This document shows positions 49,954-56,957 of a DNA stretch of 64,000 nucleotides, piece by piece. The DNA lies in IMG/VR virus record IMGVR_UViG_3300025276_004419, positions 62,001-126,000 of that record. One strand, 5' to 3'. A model generated the notes under the pieces. It searched no databases. It saw nothing but the letters and a program-made list of their open reading frames with translations, and was not told the DNA's origin. Within the stretch, counting starts at the first letter, position 1. The number at the start of each line of letters is the position of its first letter. Origin of the DNA: a virus. A program made the position numbers and the translations under genes.

Positions 49954-50142
49954 ATGAGAAGACGTGAACGTAAAACATGGAATTTTAAAAAGTATAATTT
50001 ATCATTCCAATATGAAGGTAAAACATGGGAAGTAATCCATAAAACCACAGAACTACTTTACGCAGTTGAGCTAAGCACTAAAGGCTATGCTCAAGGAGCT
50101 GTTTTGAAATTCCCCGTGGAAAGTGTGGTTACTACAAGATAG
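49954..50142 (+). CDS. 62-residue basic protein
   Basis: I start at ATG 49954 (MRRRERKTWNFKKYNLSF) because promoter P9 occupies the bases immediately upstream; an earlier in-frame ATG at 49918 lies inside the promoter. The protein has a strand-rich second half (KTWEVIHKTTELLYAVELS). Function unknown. Confidence 0.55.
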   Translation: MRRRERKTWNFKKYNLSFQYEGKTWEVIHKTTELLYAVELSTKGYAQGAVLKFPVESVVTTR

Positions 50143-50157
50143 GTTCGTATATTTACA
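50125..50157 (+). promoter_or_regulatory. promoter P10
   Basis: GTG (50125-50127), 20 nt, TATATT (50148-50153), TTTACAGGG. It lies at the end of the small gene and is followed by a leader stem GCG-GGAA-CGC at 50169-50178 and AATAAAGGTTATG. Confidence 0.65.
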
Positions 50158-50202
50158 GGGTAAATGAGGCGGGAACGCAATTAAAAATTAAAAATAAAGG
50201 TT

Positions 50203-50625
50203 ATGATAAAGGTAGGAGATTTAGTAATAGTAGAGCGTAAAGGTTTAATAGTAACACCTGCACTTGAAAGTGGTATTAAAGGTGGTACTTTTACTGTGGT
50301 TACAAAGTCACGTAGTGGTTTTCCATCTGTCTCTACAGTTCAAGCCGATAGCGCTTATCTTGCATTACGTAAATTCAAAATTGGTGCTGTATTAAATGTA
50401 TCGTTTATGAGCGAGAGTGGGTTCGCATTCACAATGTATGCTCGTAATGGTAAAAAAGTACAAATAAGCGAGGAAATTGCTCGTGAGCTGCGTGTTGGTG
50501 ATATTAATGATGGTAGTGAAATGAATAAAACATCATTATACAGCCAGGAACAATACAGAGCAGTTAATTCATCCAGTTGGGCTAGTAAGGTATTTGTAGT
50601 GAATGAGGAAAAAGCAGTTGCGTAA
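50203..50625 (+). CDS. hypothetical protein
   Basis: The 140-residue protein starts MIKVGDLVIVERKGLIVTP, a KOW/SH3-like strand start, and later has QISEEIARELRVGDINDG. It may be a small beta-barrel binding protein. It is the first gene behind P10 and its stop overlaps the next ATG. No family is recognised. Confidence 0.55.
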   Translation: MIKVGDLVIVERKGLIVTPALESGIKGGTFTVVTKSRSGFPSVSTVQADSAYLALRKFKIGAVLNVSFMSESGFAFTMYARNGKKVQISEEIARELRVGDINDGSEMNKTSLYSQEQYRAVNSSSWASKVFVVNEEKAVA

Positions 50626-50792
50626 TGGCTAAGAAACCCAAGTTTAAAGTAGGTGATAAAGTAACATCGTGGCACTGGCCTAATAAGGGTGTGTTTGAAA
50701 TAGTATTAGAGGTTGATGGTAGGTTTGCAATTGAAAACCATCAAGTAAGAGCGATTGCTCAAGAACGTGAATTAACTAAAATAGAAGAATAA
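50625..50792 (+). CDS. 55-residue SH3-like small protein
   Basis: An open frame begins at ATG 50625, overlapping the previous stop. The product KPKFKVGDKVTSWHWPNKGV then FEIVLEVDGRFAIENHQVRA has the FKVGDxV start and beta pattern of a KOW/SH3-like barrel, as in the gene before it. Function unknown. Confidence 0.55.
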   Translation: MAKKPKFKVGDKVTSWHWPNKGVFEIVLEVDGRFAIENHQVRAIAQERELTKIEE

Positions 50793-50795
50793 GTT

Positions 50796-51038
50796 ATGGA
50801 TTTTATTTACACAGAAGGAACATTAGAGCGTGGATTTGAAAAATGTCGTGAATATCTTAAGCAAGGTAAAATGGATGAAGCACGTGACACAGCTGATTAT
50901 TGTATTGCTGTTATTGGAACTGAGCGTTGGGAAAACGATGCTACAGCTGAAGATAGACTTGATAACGTTACTATTAAAGTATGGTTAAAACGTTTTTGGG
51001 TTGACATTTTAGAAAATAATAACTTGCTTTTAGCATAA
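50796..51038 (+). CDS. hypothetical protein
   Basis: The 80-residue protein (MDFIYTEGTLERGFEKCREY) is helical and acidic with KVWLKRFWVDILENN near the end. It follows the SH3-like gene by three bases. No family is recognised. Confidence 0.5.
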   Translation: MDFIYTEGTLERGFEKCREYLKQGKMDEARDTADYCIAVIGTERWENDATAEDRLDNVTIKVWLKRFWVDILENNNLLLA

Positions 51039-51043
51039 ATTGG

Positions 51044-51214
51044 ATGATTACATATTTACTCATAGGCGTTGGTTGGGATATTTTATATACTTTTATTGCT
51101 AACGTTACAGAAAGTAGTAACAAGTTAAATAATTTAGAGAGAGTAATTTCACTCGTGCTCTGGCCAATTGTTATTATTATATTCGTGTATCATTTAATTA
51201 AAGGATTATTATAA
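51044..51214 (+). CDS. 56-residue two-span membrane protein
   Basis: An open frame from ATG 51044 to TAA 51212-51214 encodes two hydrophobic stretches (ITYLLIGVGWDILYTFIA and VISLVLWPIVIIIFVYHLI) joined by a polar loop. The stop overlaps the next ATG (TAATG). Small membrane proteins of this kind are common in T4-like phages. Function unknown. Confidence 0.6.
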   Translation: MITYLLIGVGWDILYTFIANVTESSNKLNNLERVISLVLWPIVIIIFVYHLIKGLL

Positions 51215-51564
51215 TGAATTGGAAATTATTTATAAGTGGAATGTTATTATTCCTATTAGGTCAAACATTAGCTTGGTATCAAACCAATGGGCAATTTATC
51301 TCAACTTGGATTAAAGAACATCCAATATTAGTAGCAGCTATAGGTGGTATCCCAGTTGGTTATTCTTATATTTTAGGTACAACCTATTTAGTACAAGCAT
51401 TTGATGGTGAGGTTTGGCCATCACGTTTACTCGGTTTTTCTATGGGTATACTAGCATTTACAACATTAACACTAATTCATTTAAACGAAGCAATTACCTT
51501 AAAGACTTCTGTAGTACTTATACTCGCATTAATTATTATCTTAATTCAAGTATTATGGAAATAA
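51214..51564 (+). CDS. four-span membrane protein
   Basis: The 116-residue protein has four hydrophobic segments (about residues 3-20, 38-58, 70-88 and 94-115), with few charges. It overlaps the stop of the small membrane gene upstream and the start of a small gene downstream. It resembles small marine phage membrane proteins without assigned function. Confidence 0.6.
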   Translation: MNWKLFISGMLLFLLGQTLAWYQTNGQFISTWIKEHPILVAAIGGIPVGYSYILGTTYLVQAFDGEVWPSRLLGFSMGILAFTTLTLIHLNEAITLKTSVVLILALIIILIQVLWK

Positions 51565-51668
51565 AAAAATTTAAAGTATCCCCAAGCGGTTCAGTAAATG
51601 TAGAAAAGGTAATGGAGTGGATTAAAAATTATATAAAACCAAAACCACTAAAAAATGATAAAGAATAA
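51555..51668 (+). CDS. 37-residue peptide
   Basis: The frame starting at ATG 51555 encodes MEIKKFKVSPSGSVNVEKVM and a Lys/Pro-rich tail, overlapping the genes on both sides. The longer open frame upstream overlaps the membrane protein gene, so this internal start is preferred. Confidence is moderate. Confidence 0.45.
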   Translation: MEIKKFKVSPSGSVNVEKVMEWIKNYIKPKPLKNDKE

Positions 51669-52281
51669 TATATTCTCACCATTTTATTATCAAGGTTACG
51701 TAGAAGAAACACCTCAAATCCAAGCAGATTATCTGCCTAAGATGATTAGTAACTACAAACATTCTCCTAATCATTCACATGATTGGCCTGTTCATACTAA
51801 TTATTCTTTAAAAGAAAATTTACCAAATGAAATAGATTGGTGGGTAAGCGTTCAGCATTATAAAACTTATGTCAATCAATTTATATCTCACCATTTTAGA
51901 GGTTTAGATATGGATTGGAGAATACAAGAAGATCCTTGGTATACTGTGTATGGTAAAGGTCAAAAAGCAGACCAACATGAACATATGGCTTGTGATTTTT
52001 CCGCTGTACATTTTCTTAAATTCAATCCCGAAGTACATAATCCAATTAAATTTATACACCCGGAACTAACTAAAACAAAATATTTAAAAACATTAAAACC
52101 TCACCTACATGATAATTTAGGCACATGCACACGTCAATCTTATTATAAAGAAGATTATGTACCCTTGATTACCGAAGGGGATTTTATTATATTTCCAAGT
52201 GAATTACAACATCTAGTCCATTCTAATAAAAGTGATGAATTACGTATTACAATAGCATTTAATTTTAATATACTAAAATGA
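51655..52281 (+). CDS. 2OG-Fe(II) dioxygenase, 2OG-FeII_Oxy_5-like
   Basis: The 208-residue protein has QKADQHEHMACDFSAVHFLK with the HxH iron ligands, PIKFIHPEL, LITEGDFIIFPSELQHLVHS with the third His, and LRITIAFNFN with the 2OG-binding Arg. It is the third dioxygenase of the window and resembles the second. Substrate unknown. Confidence 0.8.
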   Translation: MIKNNIFSPFYYQGYVEETPQIQADYLPKMISNYKHSPNHSHDWPVHTNYSLKENLPNEIDWWVSVQHYKTYVNQFISHHFRGLDMDWRIQEDPWYTVYGKGQKADQHEHMACDFSAVHFLKFNPEVHNPIKFIHPELTKTKYLKTLKPHLHDNLGTCTRQSYYKEDYVPLITEGDFIIFPSELQHLVHSNKSDELRITIAFNFNILK

Positions 52282-52475
52282 GAAAAAAAATAGAAACAGC
52301 ATTCACAAGTTGGTATGTAATTGATGGTGATGAACATCTTAAAATGGGTTCACTTGAAGATGCTATTGAGTTAATAGGAATGAGAGCACGTGTTTATAAA
52401 GGTAACCAACTCCTAATGATGAGTGATAAAGAATATGCTACGTGGCATAGTAGAAAATTAATACGTAATTCATGA
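52278..52475 (+). CDS. hypothetical protein
   Basis: The 65-residue protein (MRKKIETAFTSWYVIDGDEH) has a helical middle (EDAIELIGMRARVYK). It overlaps the dioxygenase stop by four bases. No family is recognised. Confidence 0.5.
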   Translation: MRKKIETAFTSWYVIDGDEHLKMGSLEDAIELIGMRARVYKGNQLLMMSDKEYATWHSRKLIRNS

Positions 52476-52660
52476 GTTTTTCAATGTATTTTGTAGGTTT
52501 TGTAATTTTTACTCTGTATATATGTTTTACTATTTGGAACATTAATAATGGTTCTAAAAAACAAGAACAAGATTATTACCAAAGACATAAACAACCTAAT
52601 CCATCTGATTATGATAGTATGGGGAATTATAGTAAATTTCCTAAAGATAAATTAGATTAA
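52472..52660 (+). CDS. single-span membrane protein
   Basis: The 62-residue protein has one N-terminal span (MYFVGFVIFTLYICFTIW) and a polar tail with Gln, Pro and Tyr. It overlaps the preceding stop by four bases. Function unknown. Confidence 0.5.
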   Translation: MSFSMYFVGFVIFTLYICFTIWNINNGSKKQEQDYYQRHKQPNPSDYDSMGNYSKFPKDKLD

Positions 52661-52662
52661 AA

Positions 52663-53241
52663 ATGAAAAATTTAATAGTAATAGCCCATCCTGATGAAAA
52701 CAGTTTCTGTTATAACGGGGTTTTCCAAACAGTTTTGGATAATTTAAGTGTTGATGGTGAAGATGTAATTGTTGCTGATTTATATCGTGATAATTTTGAA
52801 CAACCTAGAACTGACATTATAAAAACATATAAGGAGAATGTTTCGTGGGCAGATAGAATTTATTTCATATCACCTGTTTGGTGGTTTAGATTAACTCCAC
52901 GTATGGAAGTGTTCTTTGATGAGGTATTTACACCTGGGTTCGCATATAAGTTTGTACCATTGTTTGGTAAATATGCTTATCCAAAACCATTTTTAAAAGA
53001 TAAAAAAGTTAGAACATATATTACACATGGAGCACCAATGTTACCTGTTGTTACTCTATACTTTAATTCAGTTAAGTTAAGATTAGTAATGGGAGTTTAT
53101 ACTTTTGTATTTGGATGGAATCTAAATAGATGGTTTAAAACAAAACAATTCTGGTCAGTGCCATTTGTAACTAATGAAAAACGAAAAGAATATTTAAAAG
53201 TAGTCGAACGTGATATAAAACGTGATATAAAACAAAAATAA
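52663..53241 (+). CDS. NAD(P)H dehydrogenase (quinone)-like flavoprotein
   Basis: The 192-residue protein matches the flavodoxin-like fold of NQO1/KefF-type enzymes: NLIVIAHPDENSFCYNGVF (FMN/FAD loop), DLYRDNF, WADRIYFISPVWWFRLTPRM, and VRTYITHGAPM. It would reduce quinones or other electrophiles with NAD(P)H. The 3' end carries an in-frame 12-base duplication (RDIKRDIK) and a 16-base duplication across the stop codon. Confidence 0.82.
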   Translation: MKNLIVIAHPDENSFCYNGVFQTVLDNLSVDGEDVIVADLYRDNFEQPRTDIIKTYKENVSWADRIYFISPVWWFRLTPRMEVFFDEVFTPGFAYKFVPLFGKYAYPKPFLKDKKVRTYITHGAPMLPVVTLYFNSVKLRLVMGVYTFVFGWNLNRWFKTKQFWSVPFVTNEKRKEYLKVVERDIKRDIKQK

Positions 53242-53256
53242 TATAAAACAAAAATA
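53225..53256 (+). repeat. 16-base tandem duplication across a stop codon
   Basis: ATATAAAACAAAAATA occurs twice in a row (53225-53240 and 53241-53256), directly before the next ATG. A 12-base pair of copies (CGTGATATAAAA, 53209-53232) lies just upstream, overlapping the first. The copies separate the flavoprotein stop from the next start. Confidence 0.85.
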
Positions 53257-53258
53257 AT

Positions 53259-53993
53259 ATGAAAAATGTAATGATAGCCTTAACACTTGGGCTTAGTTTA
53301 AGTGTAAATGCTCAATCACAAATGAGTAAACCAACTAATAATAAAATTATTGGTGACCAAAACAACACACAAGTAGTAGTACCACAATCAAGTAATAGTT
53401 CTACCACATCTCCAGTTGTAAACAATCCTACTCCAGTAGTAGTAACTCCAAGTAGTAACGATAGAGGATTCGATGAGGATAGACGTTATGATTATGATTA
53501 TAGAAGAAATTCATATAATACTCGTAATGATGTATACCGAGGTACATATGAACCACCAACTCGTAATGAAATGCGTTACAGACAAGGCCAACAATGCTTT
53601 ACTGAGTTTGAAATTAATACTCGACCATTCTCATTGTTAAATGGATTCTATGGTGCGGGGCTTGAACTAAGCACATCTTGTAAATCGTCATTTTTATTCG
53701 ACTTCTCATCAGGTACAAGTACTTTATTTGACCTACAAGCAACATCAGGTATGGTTGGTTTTAGACTTTATTCTAAAACAGGTATGGTTGGCAGATATGC
53801 AAGTGTAAGGGGAAGGTTAAGAAGTTATGAGCAAGGTGACTATTATGGTGGTAACCTATCATTAATGGGTGGTTATAAAGCTAATTGGGATGGTGTTACA
53901 TTATCAGGTGAATTTGGTCTTGGTTATCAAGGTGCAGATGGTATTTACATAACATTACCAACATGGGCAATAACTTTAGGATATAGATTATAA
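53259..53993 (+). CDS. secreted protein with beta-barrel-like C-terminal part
   Basis: The 244-residue protein has a signal peptide (MKNVMIALTLGLSLSVNA) cut before QSQ, a Ser/Thr/Pro/Val linker (about 35-80), an Arg/Tyr/Asp-rich segment, and a C-terminal region of alternating strands (VGFRLYSKTGMVGRYASVRG, LSLMGGYKANW, LSGEFGLGYQ) ending ITLGYRL. It probably ends up in the outer membrane. Function unknown. Confidence 0.6.
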   Translation: MKNVMIALTLGLSLSVNAQSQMSKPTNNKIIGDQNNTQVVVPQSSNSSTTSPVVNNPTPVVVTPSSNDRGFDEDRRYDYDYRRNSYNTRNDVYRGTYEPPTRNEMRYRQGQQCFTEFEINTRPFSLLNGFYGAGLELSTSCKSSFLFDFSSGTSTLFDLQATSGMVGFRLYSKTGMVGRYASVRGRLRSYEQGDYYGGNLSLMGGYKANWDGVTLSGEFGLGYQGADGIYITLPTWAITLGYRL

Positions 53994-53998
53994 AAAAT

Positions 53999-54031
53999 TT
54001 GGCTACCTGAAATATTGTTCGTATATTCACC
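53999..54031 (+). promoter_or_regulatory. promoter P11
   Basis: TTTGGCTACC with TTG at 53999-54001, 20 nt, TATATT (54022-54027), CACC. It is followed by the leader stem GGCG-AAA-CGCC (54043-54053) and an A-rich start context ending AAGGTTATG. Confidence 0.8.
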
Positions 54032-54042
54032 ACGTTGAATAA

Positions 54043-54053
54043 GGCGAAACGCC
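54043..54053 (+). promoter_or_regulatory. leader stem-loop
   Basis: GGCG and CGCC pair around an AAA loop in the 5' leader of the gene at 54071. Matching stems with different sequence occur in the leaders at 50169, 55607, 59506 and 61370. Confidence 0.55.
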
Positions 54054-54070
54054 AATAAATAAAAAAGGTT

Positions 54071-54238
54071 ATGAAGCAGTTAGTTAGATTTTTTACATGT
54101 GCGATGACAGGTGACAAATGTGCTGTCATTTTTGATGGTAAGGATGAAATTTGTGTTACTGAAGCGGAAGGTTATGATGTTTATGCTCAAAGCATGGCAG
54201 GATACGACAACCAGCATTTAGTAAACGAAATGTATTAA
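54071..54238 (+). CDS. 55-residue hypothetical protein
   Basis: The frame from ATG 54071 to TAA 54236-54238 encodes MKQLVRFFTCAMTGDKCAVI, then DGKDEICVTEAEGYDVYAQ. A strong promoter, leader stem and A-rich start context directly upstream support it. No family is recognised. Confidence 0.6.
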   Translation: MKQLVRFFTCAMTGDKCAVIFDGKDEICVTEAEGYDVYAQSMAGYDNQHLVNEMY

Positions 54239-54239
54239 T

Positions 54240-54563
54240 ATGGTTGGATACACAAACAGATACGGAGAAGTTTTTACATTTACCAAACAAGAGGATGGGA
54301 ATGTGTTATGGGAAGGTAATTTTGGAATTGTAAGAGAAGGTCCTGATTTTCTAGATCCATCAGGAGGTCCATTTATTAAAAAAGGTCAAATGTTATCTCA
54401 TATGTTATATGGAGATGAAATGAATGTTATAGTAGAAGGATTTGAGAAAATTGAGACTGGTTACTTAATCAAATGTAAGGAGCATGAGTATGACCTAAAT
54501 GATATGTCACATTTAGCTGATACTAAGATTATAGGTGGAATTATTAACACAATAGAGAAATGA
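54240..54563 (+). CDS. hypothetical protein
   Basis: The 107-residue protein (MVGYTNRYGEVFTFTKQEDG) is beta-rich, with FGIVREGPDFLDPSGGPF in the middle. Such VxYTNxYGexY starts occur in small phage proteins. It overlaps the next gene by four bases. Function unknown. Confidence 0.5.
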   Translation: MVGYTNRYGEVFTFTKQEDGNVLWEGNFGIVREGPDFLDPSGGPFIKKGQMLSHMLYGDEMNVIVEGFEKIETGYLIKCKEHEYDLNDMSHLADTKIIGGIINTIEK

Positions 54564-54928
54564 GATATCTAATAATAGTACTACTAATAGGAGTAACTCT
54601 ATCAGCTCAACCTGTTGAACCAATAGATTCATTTGCATTACCTCCAATACCAACACCACCACAATCTGAGATTTATGTATTTATACCTAATATTATTACA
54701 CCAAATGGTGATGGTATTAATGATAGATTTGAATTAATACTACAACCCAACTATAAAGTTGTAATGAAGGTATATTCAAGATGGGGTAATTTAGTTTATA
54801 AATCAGATGACTACCAGAACGATTACTCAGCAATGGATGTTTCAGATGGTGTTTACGCATTCCATGTTCGTGTTTACGATGGAAATAGATACAGAGATTA
54901 TAATAAAATGATAACAATAATAAAATAA
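54560..54928 (+). CDS. secreted CHU_C / gliding-motility C-terminal domain protein
   Basis: The 122-residue protein has a signal peptide (MRYLIIVLLIGVTLSA) cut before QPV, then a short Pro-rich stretch, and from about residue 40 the CHU_C domain: FIPNIITPNGDGINDRFEL, VVMKVYSRWGNLVYKSDDY and DVSDGVYAFHVRVYDG. This is the type B C-terminal domain of Bacteroidota proteins exported by the type IX secretion system. Here the domain is nearly the whole protein, so there is no cargo domain. Confidence 0.88.
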   Translation: MRYLIIVLLIGVTLSAQPVEPIDSFALPPIPTPPQSEIYVFIPNIITPNGDGINDRFELILQPNYKVVMKVYSRWGNLVYKSDDYQNDYSAMDVSDGVYAFHVRVYDGNRYRDYNKMITIIK

Positions 54929-54933
54929 AAGAC

Positions 54934-55041
54934 ATGATAAGTTTTCCGTTTATAGTAGTAATACTATCCTTTGCTGTTATAACATTGTTTATGACACTAC
55001 CTAATCCCAAAGATAAGAAAAGTAAAAGACAAAATGATTGA
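54934..55041 (+). CDS. 35-residue single-span peptide
   Basis: ATG 54934 to TGA 55039-55041 encodes MISFPFIVVILSFAVITLFM and a basic tail. It overlaps the next tiny membrane gene. Conservation cannot be judged here, but chained tiny membrane peptides are common in this region. Confidence 0.45.
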   Translation: MISFPFIVVILSFAVITLFMTLPNPKDKKSKRQND

Positions 55042-55138
55042 TTTTATTATAATAATAGGATTATGGTCATTAGGTATAATATTATTTGTAGCCCTTAAAG
55101 AGTTATCTTATTGGATGCGTAATAGAATAAATAAATAA
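55034..55138 (+). CDS. 34-residue single-span peptide
   Basis: ATG 55034 to TAA 55136-55138 encodes MIDFIIIIGLWSLGIILFVA with a basic end. Its stop overlaps the ATG of the HAD gene (TAATG). Function unknown. Confidence 0.45.
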   Translation: MIDFIIIIGLWSLGIILFVALKELSYWMRNRINK

Positions 55139-55554
55139 TGGAATTAAAAAGCATAATAGCAGACGACGGAACACTAGCATCCCCAGGTTTACCAAATGGT
55201 GTCAAAAATTACTTGATCGATATAGATGGGACTATAACGGATGATGTTCCAAATGAAGAACCTGAACGTATGGAATTAGTATTACCATTCCCAGATGCTT
55301 TAGAGATACTAAATAAGTGGTATGATGAAGGTCATATTATAACATTTTTTACATCACGTACTGAAGATACAAGATCAATAACTGAAACGTGGTTGAGTAA
55401 ACATGGTTTTAAATATCATGGTTTACTAATGGGTAAACCTCGTGGTGGTAATTACCATTGGATTGATAACCACGTTGTTCAGGCTACCCGTTATATTGAT
55501 AAATGGACAGATCTAGTTACCAAAAATAAGAACATTGAAGTATTCAATAATTAA
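55138..55554 (+). CDS. HAD-family phosphatase
   Basis: The 138-residue protein has the HAD motifs NYLIDIDGTITDDVP (nucleophile Asp and general acid Asp), HIITFFTSRTEDTRS (motif II), and NYHWIDNHVV near the end. It is a small phosphatase without a large cap. In view of the heptose genes it could serve as the heptose bisphosphate phosphatase, but it could also act on other sugars or nucleotides. Confidence 0.75.
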   Translation: MELKSIIADDGTLASPGLPNGVKNYLIDIDGTITDDVPNEEPERMELVLPFPDALEILNKWYDEGHIITFFTSRTEDTRSITETWLSKHGFKYHGLLMGKPRGGNYHWIDNHVVQATRYIDKWTDLVTKNKNIEVFNN

Positions 55555-55562
55555 CAAAATGC

Positions 55563-55595
55563 TTGGCTACCCAAAATATTGTTCGTATATTCACG
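55563..55595 (+). promoter_or_regulatory. promoter P12
   Basis: TTGGCTACCC with TTG at 55563-55565, 20 nt, TATATT (55586-55591), CACGGTG. It is followed by the leader stem GGC-GAGAA-GCC (55607-55617). Confidence 0.8.
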
Positions 55596-55606
55596 GTGTT
55601 GAATAA

Positions 55607-55617
55607 GGCGAGAAGCC
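55607..55617 (+). promoter_or_regulatory. leader stem-loop
   Basis: GGC and GCC pair around GAGAA in the leader of the gene at 55632. It is the counterpart of the stem at 54043 with a different loop. Confidence 0.45.
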
Positions 55618-55631
55618 GCAAAATAAAAGTT

Positions 55632-55973
55632 ATGACAAAGCAAGCAGTTAAAAGTTTTAGAGGTGATTTTCAAAAAGCAGTAGCTCAACTAGAAGCTCAG
55701 TATGGTGTTAATATTTCATTAGGTACTATTCGTTTTAATGAGGATGGTTTAAGTGCAAAAATGAAAGCCGAAAAAGGTGAAAAAATCGTTCGTGCTAATA
55801 AAGCAGATTTCACAATTGGAGATATAGTTGGTATTAATCATAAAAAAATAGATTCTAACCAAGAATTTGAGGTAATTAAAATCAATAATAAAAATATTAA
55901 GGTTAGAGCTATTAATGTTGATGGGATTGGTGGTGAATATACAGTTTCACCAAGTATGTTAATTAAAAAATAA
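55632..55973 (+). CDS. hypothetical protein
   Basis: I start at ATG 55632 (MTKQAVKSFRGDFQKAVAQL) because promoter P12 and its leader occupy the bases before it; the frame is open farther upstream only by chance. The 113-residue protein has a helical start and a KOW-like second half (FTIGDIVGINHKKI). Its start FRGDFQKAV and later TIGDIVGI suggest a small binding protein. Function unknown. Confidence 0.6.
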   Translation: MTKQAVKSFRGDFQKAVAQLEAQYGVNISLGTIRFNEDGLSAKMKAEKGEKIVRANKADFTIGDIVGINHKKIDSNQEFEVIKINNKNIKVRAINVDGIGGEYTVSPSMLIKK

Positions 55974-55978
55974 AAGTT

Positions 55979-56056
55979 ATGTTAATATTTACGTTAGTGT
56001 TGAGTTTATTATTTGTAGGTGCAGGTGCATTATACTTTCAAGATGAAATAAAATAA
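55979..56056 (+). CDS. 25-residue membrane peptide
   Basis: ATG 55979 to TAA 56054-56056 encodes MLIFTLVLSLLFVGAGALYF and a short polar end. It has the AAAGTTATG start context seen at other genes here. Very short, so confidence is limited. Confidence 0.4.
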   Translation: MLIFTLVLSLLFVGAGALYFQDEIK

Positions 56057-56059
56057 ATT

Positions 56060-56203
56060 ATGGAAAATATAAACGCAATCCGCTTAATTAAAGCATTAGT
56101 TGAAAAATCTCCCCTATCAGAATTAATGAGTGAAGATGACAAAAAGGAGTTAATGGAATACATTAACGTTCAAATTGCTATTGAAACTGAATTCGCTGAG
56201 TAA
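56060..56203 (+). CDS. 47-residue acidic peptide
   Basis: ATG 56060 to TAA 56201-56203 encodes MENINAIRLIKALVEKSPLS and an acidic helix. The stop overlaps the next ATG. Function unknown. Confidence 0.45.
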   Translation: MENINAIRLIKALVEKSPLSELMSEDDKKELMEYINVQIAIETEFAE

Positions 56204-56310
56204 TGGATAACGAGTTAATTCAAGACGAACAGTGGGATTCATATAGTGGATTACCAAACCCAACTTGGTATGATAATACAGATGACCAAACTGAAGGTGA
56301 TGAAGGATAA
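56203..56310 (+). CDS. 35-residue acidic peptide
   Basis: ATG 56203 to TAA 56308-56310 encodes MDNELIQDEQWDSYSGLPNP and an acidic tail. It is linked to both neighbours by overlaps. Function unknown. Confidence 0.4.
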   Translation: MDNELIQDEQWDSYSGLPNPTWYDNTDDQTEGDEG

Positions 56311-56431
56311 AGCATTAGAATTGTTAGAACAAATTGAGGCGAACGTAAGTGTGTGTTGTGCTATAACAATGGAACCAGAAGAGGTGTTAGCAATGATAGA
56401 ACAGTTACGAGACGAAATAAATAATCTTTAA
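56300..56431 (+). CDS. 43-residue helical peptide
   Basis: I place the start at ATG 56300 (MKDKALELLEQIEANVSVCC), which overlaps the previous stop. The frame is open from 56246, with another ATG at 56282, but those starts lie inside the preceding gene. The product is an acidic helix pair. Function unknown. Confidence 0.45.
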   Translation: MKDKALELLEQIEANVSVCCAITMEPEEVLAMIEQLRDEINNL

Positions 56432-56463
56432 GTAGATAACTAATACACATTTAATACGGATAT

Positions 56464-56856
56464 ATGATAGGTAAATTAATTCAAGTAGTAGCGGGAGTAA
56501 ATGTCAAGTTTATTGATGACGTGCCTCATGTTTTACTCGGTTTAAAACCACATGGTACATGGGAATTTCCGGGCGGTAAAGTTGAAGCAGATGAAACCAA
56601 TGAAGAAGCATTGGAGCGTGAATGGATTGAGGAGATAGGTGTAGCCGTTAAAGTTGATTATCCCAGGATAGGACATGGTACTGTTGGGGCATATGAGATA
56701 TGGTTCTATGAGGTTGAATTGATTGGAGATGATGATGAGCCAATAAACAAAGAACACGTTGAGATAAGATACGTTAGGTTAGATGAAGTTAAGAACATGA
56801 AACTCAATAGCGTGAATAAAGCAATGGTAGGTAAGTTAATAAACAAATATAAATGA
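56464..56856 (+). CDS. Nudix hydrolase
   Basis: The 130-residue protein has a full Nudix box: [20 protein letters not shown] followed by EIGV, which fits Gx5Ex7REUxEExGU. It follows HGTWEFPGG, as in MutT/NudG-type enzymes. It would hydrolyse nucleoside diphosphates linked to another group, such as damaged dNTPs or nucleotide sugars. Its stop overlaps a small membrane gene. Confidence 0.88.
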   Translation: MIGKLIQVVAGVNVKFIDDVPHVLLGLKPHGTWEFPGGKVEADETNEEALEREWIEEIGVAVKVDYPRIGHGTVGAYEIWFYEVELIGDDDEPINKEHVEIRYVRLDEVKNMKLNSVNKAMVGKLINKYK

Positions 56857-56957
56857 GTCTACTCCAACTAATATACTCCATAATGCTATCGTTCGTGATA
56901 GGAATGCTTTGTGGGTTATATGTGAGTGACAATCCGAGACGCAACAAGCGAAAATAA
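56853..56957 (+). CDS. 34-residue single-span peptide
   Basis: ATG 56853 to TAA 56955-56957 encodes [20 protein letters not shown] with a basic tail (NPRRNKRK). It overlaps the Nudix stop by four bases. It is the last gene before the gene-poor stretch. Confidence 0.5.
   Translation: MSLLQLIYSIMLSFVIGMLCGLYVSDNPRRNKRK

Noticed and set aside
54766-54780. TATATTCA inside the CHU_C gene as another promoter
   Set aside because: There is no TTG 20 nt upstream and no TTCG before it.
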